A DNA stretch of 64,000 nt from Bacteroidota bacterium (lineage in GTDB: Bacteria > Bacteroidota > Ignavibacteria > Kapaibacteriales > HRBIN21): assembly GCA_030550395.1 (NCBI GenBank), contig JAUQPL010000001.1:379795-443794 (forward strand), in the 5' to 3' direction. A program made the position numbers and the translations under genes. The stretch's first letter is position 1. The number at the start of each line of letters is the position of its first letter. The notes beneath the pieces were generated by a model. The model searched no databases, had not been told where the DNA came from, and saw nothing but the letters and a program-made list of their open reading frames with translations. This document shows, in pieces, positions 28,377-37,503 of the stretch.

Positions 28377-29732
28377 CTACGGAACCACGATCGGAGAGAA
28401 CTCCCTTCGCGCTCCATCCCATGCAATGACCCCATACCAGCCTGCAGCCAAGCTCTGAAGAGACCATCTCTGCTGAGGCAGCCCACGCCACTCCACCAAT
28501 ACATGCCCACAGACCGTGATGACCCTCACCGTAACGGGTGCCCGGGCCTCTACCCAAAGCTGGCGCTCCTGACACCACAGACGGAGCAGACTCCTCTCCT
28601 GAGTGTCCTCGATACCCTGATTCTTAGGAACCAGCTCCACGATCTTATCATCGTCCGGCTGCGGTGCACCACGCCCATCCCGATTGCTTGTACTGACAAA
28701 GACACGTCCATCCGGCGTTACCAAAACATCCCGCAGGCGTCCTAACCCCAAGGGGTAGGCGTTCACTTCCTCTATCCGACCTCCATCCTGGGAGAGACGG
28801 AGCTGATAGAGCGTACTGCCCTTCAGCGTCGCCAATAGGAGGGAATGGCGAAACTGCGGTAGATGCGTTAAAGCACTGTCATAATAGGCCAGCCCACATG
28901 GAGCTACCGTTGGAGTCCAGGCGTAGAGAGGTTCCACCACATTGGAGTCCCGACAAAACTGCTCTTCAGGCGGAGTATCACAATAGCCCTCCACCGAGGG
29001 CCATCCATAGTTACGCCCTGGTTGGAGAAGGTTGATCTCATCATCGGTCGTAGCTCCATGTTCAGAACCGTAGATCAGTCCCCCTCGTCCAAGAGCCAAG
29101 CCTTGGGAATTGCGCAATCCCCATGCCCATACGAAGCTACCAGGAATGGGATTGTCTGCCGGCACCTTCCCATCCCAGTGAATGCGCAGTACCTTGCCAC
29201 TCAGCGAGCTCAAATCTTGCGCCAGGGCTGGAATACCTCCTTCGCCAACGGAGAGCAGGAGCGTTCCATCCGGAAGATTTAAGAAACGGCACCCTGCATG
29301 GATGTTCCCAACCCGGATATTCGCCAGCAGAATCTGCGGGTCTAATAGTGTATCGCGAGAAGCATCGTAGCGATACCGCACGATACGCAATTCCACAAAG
29401 CCACTGTACACAGTGTACGCCACCGCTACGAAGGGAGAGTCCGTAAACCGCGGATGGAGCGCCATCCCCAAAAGCCCTGCCTCACCGCGAGCGTACACCC
29501 CTTCAATGGCGGAGAGCAGGATGCGTTTTTCGCCCGTTTCAGGATGAATACGGCTGATTCGCCCCGGTCGCTCCGTGCACCATAACCACCCGTCAGGACC
29601 CCACAGGACAGACCACGGGACCTGGAGTCCTCGCGCAACCACCCGCAGCTCAAAATCCCACGACTGGGAATGACTCGGAGAAGTTGTGCATGCGCTCACC
29701 AGAAGCCACAAGCTCACAACGGACTTAGGCAT
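28377..29732 (-). CDS. PQQ-type soluble glucose/sorbosone dehydrogenase-like protein with a T9SS type-A-like C-terminal domain
   Basis: VPWSVLWGPDGWLWCTERPGRISRI, GEAGLLGMALHPRF, GSEHGATTDDEINLLQPGRNYGWPSVEG; C-terminus VRVITVCGHVLVEWRGL..QSLAAGWYGVIAWDGARREFSPIVVP resembles Por-type sorting domains. Confidence 0.85.
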   Translation of the reverse strand: MPKSVVSLWLLVSACTTSPSHSQSWDFELRVVARGLQVPWSVLWGPDGWLWCTERPGRISRIHPETGEKRILLSAIEGVYARGEAGLLGMALHPRFTDSPFVAVAYTVYSGFVELRIVRYRYDASRDTLLDPQILLANIRVGNIHAGCRFLNLPDGTLLLSVGEGGIPALAQDLSSLSGKVLRIHWDGKVPADNPIPGSFVWAWGLRNSQGLALGRGGLIYGSEHGATTDDEINLLQPGRNYGWPSVEGYCDTPPEEQFCRDSNVVEPLYAWTPTVAPCGLAYYDSALTHLPQFRHSLLLATLKGSTLYQLRLSQDGGRIEEVNAYPLGLGRLRDVLVTPDGRVFVSTSNRDGRGAPQPDDDKIVELVPKNQGIEDTQERSLLRLWCQERQLWVEARAPVTVRVITVCGHVLVEWRGLPQQRWSLQSLAAGWYGVIAWDGARREFSPIVVP

Positions 29733-31701
29733 TGGAATGCGCACGCTCAGCACCGGGAACGTTCAGCTCAGCAAACCAACGGAGAAGCTCCTCTACCGTA
29801 CGGCTACCCTGATCCCCAAAGCCATGGCGTCGCACAGCGACCGTAGAAGTTTCTACCTCCCTCCGCCCCAGCACGAGTAAGAAGGGGATTTTCCGGTGTT
29901 CTGCTTCAGCGATCTTCCGTTGGAGACGCTCAGAGCGCAAGTCCGCCTGCACTCGGTATCCCGCCTGCTGAAGCGCCTCTGTCAGCTGTAGGGCTGCTAC
30001 ATGCTGAGCGTCTGTAATCGGCAGCACCACCGCCTGTACGGGTGCTAACCAGAAGGGGAAGTTCCCTGCATAGTGCTCAATGAGAATGCCTATGAAGCGC
30101 TCCAGCGAACCGAACGGAGCACGGTGGATAATCACAGGGCGGTGTGCCTGCCCATCCGGGCCGATATACTCCAAGCGGAAGCGTTCAGGCATGACGTAGT
30201 CCACCTGCACCGTCCCCAACTGCCAGCGCCGACCAAGGGCATCGCGGACAATGAAGTCAATCTTCGGACCATAGAAGGCCGCCTCCCCTAAGCCGATGGT
30301 ATACCGCAGCCCTAATTCATCGGCAACCTCTTGAATCTCCCGCTGTGCCCGCTCCCAAAGAGCTAAGTCCCCACCATACTTTGCAGCATTGTCATCCCGG
30401 AAAGAAAGTCGGATGTCTACTGGCATTCCGAAGATGCGGAAGACATATTGCGTGAGCTCAATGACGGCTTTGATCTCGTCCTTGAGCTGTTCAGGAGCGC
30501 AGTAAATGTGAGCATCATCTTGGGTAAAGCCGCGCACACGGATTAAGCCGTTCAGCTCACCCGATTGCTCATAGCGGTAGACTGTCCCAAACTCGGCTAA
30601 GCGCAGCGGGAGCTCACGATAGCTGCGCGGCTTGGAAGCATAAATTTGGTGATGGTGAGGACAATTCATGGGCTTGAGCAGATACCGCTCCTGCTCTTCT
30701 AAGACCATGGGCGGGAATTGGGAGTCGGCATAGTAGGGATAATGTCCCGAGGTCTTATACAACTCCAAGTTCCCGATATGCGGGGTGATCACTTCCTGGT
30801 ATCCCCGTTTGAGTTGCTCCCGGCGCAAGAAGTTTTCCAGCGTCCGACGTAGCACTGTTCCATTCGGCAGCCAGATCGGCAGACCCGGCCCAACTGCAGG
30901 GGTCAACAGAAACAATTCCAATTCCCGTCCCAACTTTCGGTGGTCACGCCGCTCGGCCTCTTCCCGCAAGCGGAGGTACTCGTCCAGCTGCTTCTGCTCA
31001 GGGAAGCAGATGCCGTAAATGCGAGTCAGCATCCGATTACGACTATCCCCACGCCAATAGGCCCCCGCAATGTTCAACAGCTTGGGGTATCGGAGCATCC
31101 CTGTAGAAGGCACGTGGGTCCCCTTGCATAAGTCCACAAAGTTGCCCTGTCGATAAAACGTGATGGGCTGCCCACGGAGCTCCTCCAATATCTCCAGCTT
31201 GTACGGATTCCAATGCTCTCGATAGTAACGCACTGCCTCCTCCCATGAAACCTCTAGGCGCTCAAAAGGTACGTCGCGCTCGGCAAGCTCCCGCATCTTC
31301 GCCTCTACTCGGGGCAGATCCTCCGCCGTAATCACAACCCCCTCGGGAGGTTCCACATCGTAGTAGAAGCCCTGTTCAATCGGTGGACCAATGGCGAACT
31401 TGATACCCGGATAGAGCGCCTCCAATGCTTCTGCCATTAAATGTGCCGAAGAATGCCAGAAAATCTGTTTCCCTTCGGGGTCTTCAAAGGTCAGCACCCG
31501 AACGGAAGCATCCTCCAGAATCGGACGGCACAAGTCGTAGATAGTGCCGTTGACTTCTATCCCCACAGCATGCGGCGCCTTCTCCGGGAAGAGAACCTCC
31601 ACGATGGAATGCCCAGTCGTTCCGCGAGGGAATTCCGCACTTCGTCCATCGCTGGTGCGAACACGTATCCGTTCACGCTCACGGACCACCGCCTCCGCCA
31701 T
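29725..31701 (-). CDS. thrS: Threonine--tRNA ligase
   Basis: TGS domain, HSSAHLMAEAL, GPPIEQGFYYD, MNCPHHHQIY, FTQDDAHIYC, and anticodon-binding domain. Confidence 0.96.
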   Translation of the reverse strand: MAEAVVRERERIRVRTSDGRSAEFPRGTTGHSIVEVLFPEKAPHAVGIEVNGTIYDLCRPILEDASVRVLTFEDPEGKQIFWHSSAHLMAEALEALYPGIKFAIGPPIEQGFYYDVEPPEGVVITAEDLPRVEAKMRELAERDVPFERLEVSWEEAVRYYREHWNPYKLEILEELRGQPITFYRQGNFVDLCKGTHVPSTGMLRYPKLLNIAGAYWRGDSRNRMLTRIYGICFPEQKQLDEYLRLREEAERRDHRKLGRELELFLLTPAVGPGLPIWLPNGTVLRRTLENFLRREQLKRGYQEVITPHIGNLELYKTSGHYPYYADSQFPPMVLEEQERYLLKPMNCPHHHQIYASKPRSYRELPLRLAEFGTVYRYEQSGELNGLIRVRGFTQDDAHIYCAPEQLKDEIKAVIELTQYVFRIFGMPVDIRLSFRDDNAAKYGGDLALWERAQREIQEVADELGLRYTIGLGEAAFYGPKIDFIVRDALGRRWQLGTVQVDYVMPERFRLEYIGPDGQAHRPVIIHRAPFGSLERFIGILIEHYAGNFPFWLAPVQAVVLPITDAQHVAALQLTEALQQAGYRVQADLRSERLQRKIAEAEHRKIPFLLVLGRREVETSTVAVRRHGFGDQGSRTVEELLRWFAELNVPGAERAHSNA

Positions 31702-31753
31702 TGCTGTCCTCTCGCAAATCAACCACGTTGCTTGAGACGTTAGATGCCCTGCT

Positions 31754-34700
31754 TTAGGGCACAATTGTAACCGTTCCCGCAATGCCGCCCACAGTCGGGC
31801 TCAAACGCGGCAGCCACAGGCGCCAGAAGTAGACTCCTGGACTCACAGGTACCCCCTCTCGCGTATGCCCCCGCCAATCCCACCGATTCTGCCCAACAGT
31901 AACCGGGAATTCCTCAGCATAGAGCCGCTGCCCGAGCGATGAGAAGATTTCCACACGGGCAAGCTCCTGGATGGTATAGCCGTCATAGGCAAATTCCAGA
32001 CTCATTCCTCCCGAAGTTGGGTTGGGATACTGCCGGAGTAGACGGAGTGCAAGACCATCGGTGACCGTAAGCTCCAACTGCAATGTATCCCGTAATCCAG
32101 CGGCGTCTTCCCCCGTTGCCCAGACAATAACCCTGCCCAGGGGAAGTCGGGATGGCTGACAGAAGAGAGCCGACCGTACCCCTGGCTGACGGAGTACCGC
32201 TGGCAGGGCATCCAACTCCGTGCTCGGATAAACCCGATACTGCACCGCTGTGGTACTATCCATCAGCCGTCCCTCAATCCACAGCCGTAGGACGGGTACC
32301 CTCACCGGGCCTGATGAAGCGTCAGAGAGCAATAGCCAAAGTTCTGGCTGCCGCGAAATCGTCATACCAGAGCGTAAGGGAACCAGCCGTCCTCCCTCAT
32401 GCCACCATAGTTGGAGGGTCGGAGGTAGCGTATCAACGGTCAGTTGATACGGCATTTCAGCGGCATTATTGAAAGAGTACAACTCCCCAGCCGCTCTACC
32501 ACGGGCCCAGAGCATTCCTTGGATAGCCCAAGTGCTGGTAGACAATGGCAGGGCAAGAAGAGTGTCCCCCTCCGGACCGAGGGGCGAAGGGAGAGCCCAC
32601 ATCCCTTGCTCTTCTTCCATTACCTCCGACCGCACTCCCACGCGGAGTCCAACACCATGCAAACCCGCCCGGAGGGAACGGTTTACCACAGAAACATTCA
32701 CCGTTAGCGTATCGCCACTCATCACCGGCATTCTTGATACCGATACCCACCGCAACGCCATTTCCCCTTGTGGCTCAAATGTGTAGAGAATATGCCGAAG
32801 CTCCGGTGGCTCTCCCCCTTCAGTCCCGTATAGCGCCTCCAGCTGCAACTGCGCATAGGCATATTGCTCGCCCGAGAGGTCAATGACAGTATCCCCGCGA
32901 GAATCCCACACGACGTCCCACCCCGATTCCTCAAGACTGCGTCGCCCATAGACCGTGACAACCCATTGCCGTGGTGCCCGAAGCTCTAAGATGAATTTCC
33001 CCAAACGCCGTGACGGTCCAATCCACGGGGTAAGGAGGCGGCCCTGAGGCATGGAATGGACAAGCTTAGCTTGCACTCTAAGGCTATCACCCCGTCGGAA
33101 GTTCTCCAAAACTTTCTCTCCACCACGCTGGGCAACGAAGGCAAATGCTATGCCTGACCGCACCAAAGAATCTACCTGAGAGGCATTGTAGAACCGCCGT
33201 AGAAGGGAACGCAACGTGTCCAATTGTTCGCTTGTAAAGCGCCAGAGCCCATCGCCGGAGAGCACCCATATCAAGTACTGCCCCACGCGGACGGAGTCCC
33301 GAACCAAGCTTAAAAAGTACCTGACCTCCTCCACCTGCCCTGTCCTACCGGTTCGGTAGAAAAAGGTCCGCGGTGGTTCCTCACCCACCGAGACAATTGC
33401 TGCTCCAATCCCGGCCTCCTGCTCGGCCTCCAGCAATGGTTGTCCGTCTATCTGAATTACTGCGCGGCTCCGAACCGGGTCTGACACAAGCTCCACCGAG
33501 CGCTGCCATTGACGGATTCGGACAACAAAGGCTCCATCTTCCGCTCGGACAACCTCCATATCACGCAGTCCATCGGCAGCAAACTCTACGCTATCTTTTT
33601 GCTGCCACTGAACCCATCGCCGTATTGGCGTGGTATCAGCCCAGAAAGGAACTTCCAGCCACTGCGTCCAGAGGGCATCACCGATGCGCACTGCCCGAAT
33701 ACGGAGGCGATAGCTTTCCCCGGGCCGCAATATCGCTCCCGCTGGCTGCCAGTCCACCGCCTCTTCAAAGAAACGCCACTCTGAATCCGCCGAAACCGCT
33801 ATCCGCTCGTCTCCTCTCCAGAGCTCCGCCTCATACCGGAATGAGTCCGCCGCTCCCAAGGGATTCAGAACCCGAAAACGAGGACGCCCCGCTTGCACAT
33901 GCCAGAACGGAAGCGGCTCCAGCGGTAGGAGCCCCCGGGAACGGACTAAGTAGCTAAGGCGGACTTCATTGTTATCCCACGCCTGCTCCTCTATGGCGCT
34001 ATCGGGATTGAGCTGGAGCGTGAGCCGGTGGAATCCAACCCCTCGCCATCTTGGAGGAAGAAGGGTATCCCATGACGAACTCACCCGCACGGGGTCTCCC
34101 AGCAGCCAAAGTGTATCAGGTCCTCCTTCCCCATCATGGAGAATCCGCATCCGCCACAGACCCTGCGGCACTACCCCTGCATTCCCTACGACAACCCGTA
34201 CTCTGACCAAATCCCCCTCTACGAACTCTGCTCTTGGAACCCTATCCCCACGATGGACTAGCGGAGTAGGTGATACGAACAGTAACTCTGGCACCGTATC
34301 CACCGGGAAAGTCAGCAAGGGATCGCCCAACAAGGTGTGCTGTAAAATTGTCGCCCGATAAATATCATTGGTGGCAAAGGGCATTAAGGGAAGCCGTGCT
34401 GCAACATAGAGTGGACCCAACATCCGTACTTTCCGCTCCACTAAGGTCTGAAACAGATAGTGCTGCACCGTGCGCTCAACGATGTCTACCCCAATACCCG
34501 ACATCCCGAGCGCCGCTACCATGCCCCGTTGAGAGGAAACCACATATTGCTCATTGAACGAGCGGGTATACGGAACAGCGAAATTCCCCATAGAACACGA
34601 CAATGTCATGAGGAGTCCTTGCCGTTGGGCATTGGTCAGACGATTCGGTTCCCAACCTTGAACCTCCATGTTGGCTTCCGCTCCATGCCCGAAGTAGATC

Positions 34701-37447
34701 GTGAGCCCTACTCCCTCCTCCAGCCTCTGCCGTATGAGCGGACCATAACGGCTACTGGCTGGTTCGGGAGTTTCCTTAATAACAACATAGGGCTGCATAC
34801 CCAACACATCCGTCATCCAGGTGTAGTACGTGTCGCTTGTGTTTGAAAACCCATAGCCGAAGATGAGGAGTGCATGTTTACGCCACAATGCCGTCGGCGG
34901 TGCAGCTTCCCACGCTGCTATCTTCTCCAACACAGCTACAGCTTCGGAAGTATCCGCCGCTGGGATCCGACCGACAAAAAGCTCCGGAAGCCAATCCTCG
35001 CCTTCCAGCAAACCATACCAGTAATCGCTCGGTGGCACCCCGTAGGCAGGGACCAGATTGGGCTTGGGAAAGCCGAGAATACCTCGGGCATCCCAATTAG
35101 CAGAGCCGAACAATACAACTGCCTGGGGAGCCGGAGGTTGCCACCGAGCATATGCATACCGCAGGAAGTCTTTAATCGCCTGTGGTGTCAGACGACCGTA
35201 ACCGAACACCGTAGCGATATCCTGGACAGAGATAAGGCGAACCCGAACCCCACGCTTCTGTTCCCGCTCGGTGGCCCAACGCTGCGCCACAGACCAAAGA
35301 CGCGGATGGGCAATAACGACAACATCAGCCTGAGGCTTAGGCTGTGCCAATGAGCTGGGCTCTATGCGCTGTAGTGATGCTCTCTCCCACCGAATCTCGT
35401 CCTCTACCCACAGATGCGCCGTATCTCCAGGAGCTAACGCTAAAGCCACTTGGTAAGAATTCCCCGCAATAGGCAGACTCGCCAACAGATTTGCCCATTG
35501 CCCAGGTGCAGCTACTCGCTCTACTTTCGCTGAGGTGTCGCTTCGGCGCAGCGTCCATACCCACGCCCACCCCTCAGCTGCCCGGTCTGTTTGCTGTAAT
35601 CCCCACGAGCGCAAAAGCGCAAGAACCTCCGGAGATGGAGCCTCCACACTAACCCAGACAACCGGTGCTTCCGGAGCTATCTGCTGCAGTACTGATCGGA
35701 GTTCGGACGCATTCGCTGGCAACCACACCTGACCGATCTCAAATCGAGGAGGCTGCCACCAGAGAAGCAATATACCTGCTTCCCTCCGGTGGACAATTAG
35801 ATGATCACCGAGAAACACTTCAACCCATGGGGAACTCCCCGCACGCGCAGCAACGCGGAGCGCTTGCTCCTGCTCTCCCCGCAAGAATGCGATTCGCCCC
35901 CGCAACGTGTCAATAGCAGCGATGGTGGGCGAAGCAAAGCCATGCAGAACCAATTGCCCCCGCCTACTGCCGGCTGCTACAACTCCCTGCCACTTCCCTT
36001 CCACTGCGAACGGCTGCGGCCTCAAGACGAACTCAATTGCATCAATCCCTTGCTCGGCCACACCGCAAACGGCTGCTGTATCTACTGCAATCGCCTTCAC
36101 TCTCCATCGATTCCAGCCGGCAGACCATTGTCCCGGCTCTATGACTCCCTGCCATTCTAACGGTCCCCAGCCCTCACGGGAGAGCATCCCCAGCGTGTCG
36201 CCATTGACCAGACACCACCAACGGTGCTCCGGCGCACATGAAGGGATACTGTTCAGTGCAAAACCCGTAATACGAACTCTTACCGTGTCTAAAGCTGGCA
36301 AAAGCAACGAGTCACTCCACCCTCCCTCTGACGCGCGTACGTGCGCCCAATACCATCCCTCGCCTGGGGCTGCTTCTGTCCAATTCCGGAAAAAGCCTTC
36401 GTTAGCTCCGGAGACATATACTTTGTCCTGCTCCCAGTGGAAGGTCGTGGGGAGAATCTCCACGTCCGGCTCCGTACCCTCCGCCTCAGAAACCGGGATA
36501 AAACGGACCGGCGTCCCGCTGTCTTGCAGGACGAGGAAGAAAGCCTCCTCAGGGACTTGGGTATCCCACCATGTTGTATCCCCGGCAGCTCGGCGCCCGA
36601 AGAAGAGCAGAGTATCGGTATCGTCCAACACACCATTGCGATCACGCAAATACAAAGGGACAGGGTGCCCCGACCATAGAAGTTGTAAATGCTGGGAGGG
36701 TCGCCCTCGCCACTCTGGCATTGCTTGGAGAATGTCCCGCAGAGGCACTACCGCAATCCCGTCCCGTTTGGTTCCCAGACGCAAGACCGGACGGTCAATA
36801 GGAAACGGCACCTCCTGCCCCATCCGTGTATTCCCCACACGACGGAAAGCGAGGGCATGCTCGGGATTCAACAGAAGGTGAGCAAAAGGTGCCTCCAGCA
36901 ATGCCCATGACATTACCACCTCATCCCGACGTATGGGTGCGGGATACCGTATCCTCAGAGACACCTCTTCCCACAGACGCAAACGCTTGTGCTCAGGAGT
37001 ATACTCCCATGGATTCAGTTCCAGCAAGGCAATCGGTATCCCTCGCCAGATACCGAGAAAACTCATCCGAACCCCTGGCATAAGCGTCCCTGCGCGATTT
37101 TGCGTATTCCCTGAGCCCAACACCCCTCCTACCGTAGCGATCTCCACTGAAGCCCATTCCCGGATGTTCTGAACCTCCCACTGAAAGTCCGGAAGAGAGT
37201 CCGCCGAGGGTACTGCCACAAGCCACAGCATACGTTCAACAGCCGGTGCCGAAGAGTCCGGACCCATCACCGCTGCCGGTTCACCGAGCTGAGCAACAAA
37301 GCACCTTCGAGGAACCTCCCGCACCGACGCCCGATGGAAAACCACGCGAAGCTCCACCCCATCATCCCCCACCCAGCGCTGGATAGCAGCCTCTGCCTCC
37401 GTTATCACGAAGTAGACACCAACAGCAGCGAACACAAGTCGGCGCAT
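31754..37447 (-). CDS. porU2: Type IX secretion C25 (gingipain-fold) sortase, PorU2-like, with C-terminal sorting domain
   Basis: ADVVVIAHPRLWSVAQRWATEREQKRGVRVRLISVQDI, VVLFGSANWD, ELFVGRIPA, catalytic YFGHGAEA (His) and LMTLSCSMGNF (Cys); C-terminal YPNPTSGGMSLEF..ARVEIFSSLGQRLY..PGVYFWRLW. Confidence 0.88.
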   Translation of the reverse strand: MRRLVFAAVGVYFVITEAEAAIQRWVGDDGVELRVVFHRASVREVPRRCFVAQLGEPAAVMGPDSSAPAVERMLWLVAVPSADSLPDFQWEVQNIREWASVEIATVGGVLGSGNTQNRAGTLMPGVRMSFLGIWRGIPIALLELNPWEYTPEHKRLRLWEEVSLRIRYPAPIRRDEVVMSWALLEAPFAHLLLNPEHALAFRRVGNTRMGQEVPFPIDRPVLRLGTKRDGIAVVPLRDILQAMPEWRGRPSQHLQLLWSGHPVPLYLRDRNGVLDDTDTLLFFGRRAAGDTTWWDTQVPEEAFFLVLQDSGTPVRFIPVSEAEGTEPDVEILPTTFHWEQDKVYVSGANEGFFRNWTEAAPGEGWYWAHVRASEGGWSDSLLLPALDTVRVRITGFALNSIPSCAPEHRWWCLVNGDTLGMLSREGWGPLEWQGVIEPGQWSAGWNRWRVKAIAVDTAAVCGVAEQGIDAIEFVLRPQPFAVEGKWQGVVAAGSRRGQLVLHGFASPTIAAIDTLRGRIAFLRGEQEQALRVAARAGSSPWVEVFLGDHLIVHRREAGILLLWWQPPRFEIGQVWLPANASELRSVLQQIAPEAPVVWVSVEAPSPEVLALLRSWGLQQTDRAAEGWAWVWTLRRSDTSAKVERVAAPGQWANLLASLPIAGNSYQVALALAPGDTAHLWVEDEIRWERASLQRIEPSSLAQPKPQADVVVIAHPRLWSVAQRWATEREQKRGVRVRLISVQDIATVFGYGRLTPQAIKDFLRYAYARWQPPAPQAVVLFGSANWDARGILGFPKPNLVPAYGVPPSDYWYGLLEGEDWLPELFVGRIPAADTSEAVAVLEKIAAWEAAPPTALWRKHALLIFGYGFSNTSDTYYTWMTDVLGMQPYVVIKETPEPASSRYGPLIRQRLEEGVGLTIYFGHGAEANMEVQGWEPNRLTNAQRQGLLMTLSCSMGNFAVPYTRSFNEQYVVSSQRGMVAALGMSGIGVDIVERTVQHYLFQTLVERKVRMLGPLYVAARLPLMPFATNDIYRATILQHTLLGDPLLTFPVDTVPELLFVSPTPLVHRGDRVPRAEFVEGDLVRVRVVVGNAGVVPQGLWRMRILHDGEGGPDTLWLLGDPVRVSSSWDTLLPPRWRGVGFHRLTLQLNPDSAIEEQAWDNNEVRLSYLVRSRGLLPLEPLPFWHVQAGRPRFRVLNPLGAADSFRYEAELWRGDERIAVSADSEWRFFEEAVDWQPAGAILRPGESYRLRIRAVRIGDALWTQWLEVPFWADTTPIRRWVQWQQKDSVEFAADGLRDMEVVRAEDGAFVVRIRQWQRSVELVSDPVRSRAVIQIDGQPLLEAEQEAGIGAAIVSVGEEPPRTFFYRTGRTGQVEEVRYFLSLVRDSVRVGQYLIWVLSGDGLWRFTSEQLDTLRSLLRRFYNASQVDSLVRSGIAFAFVAQRGGEKVLENFRRGDSLRVQAKLVHSMPQGRLLTPWIGPSRRLGKFILELRAPRQWVVTVYGRRSLEESGWDVVWDSRGDTVIDLSGEQYAYAQLQLEALYGTEGGEPPELRHILYTFEPQGEMALRWVSVSRMPVMSGDTLTVNVSVVNRSLRAGLHGVGLRVGVRSEVMEEEQGMWALPSPLGPEGDTLLALPLSTSTWAIQGMLWARGRAAGELYSFNNAAEMPYQLTVDTLPPTLQLWWHEGGRLVPLRSGMTISRQPELWLLLSDASSGPVRVPVLRLWIEGRLMDSTTAVQYRVYPSTELDALPAVLRQPGVRSALFCQPSRLPLGRVIVWATGEDAAGLRDTLQLELTVTDGLALRLLRQYPNPTSGGMSLEFAYDGYTIQELARVEIFSSLGQRLYAEEFPVTVGQNRWDWRGHTREGVPVSPGVYFWRLWLPRLSPTVGGIAGTVTIVP

Positions 37448-37503
37448 TTTATCCTTCCAAGCGAGCTCAGCAATAGCCTATTGCGAAAAGGTAGCACGCG
37501 CCT

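Noticed and set aside
35907-36881. 324-aa plus-strand ORF (and many shorter ones) inside porU2
   Set aside because: Composition-driven shadow ORF opposite a long, motif-rich gene.
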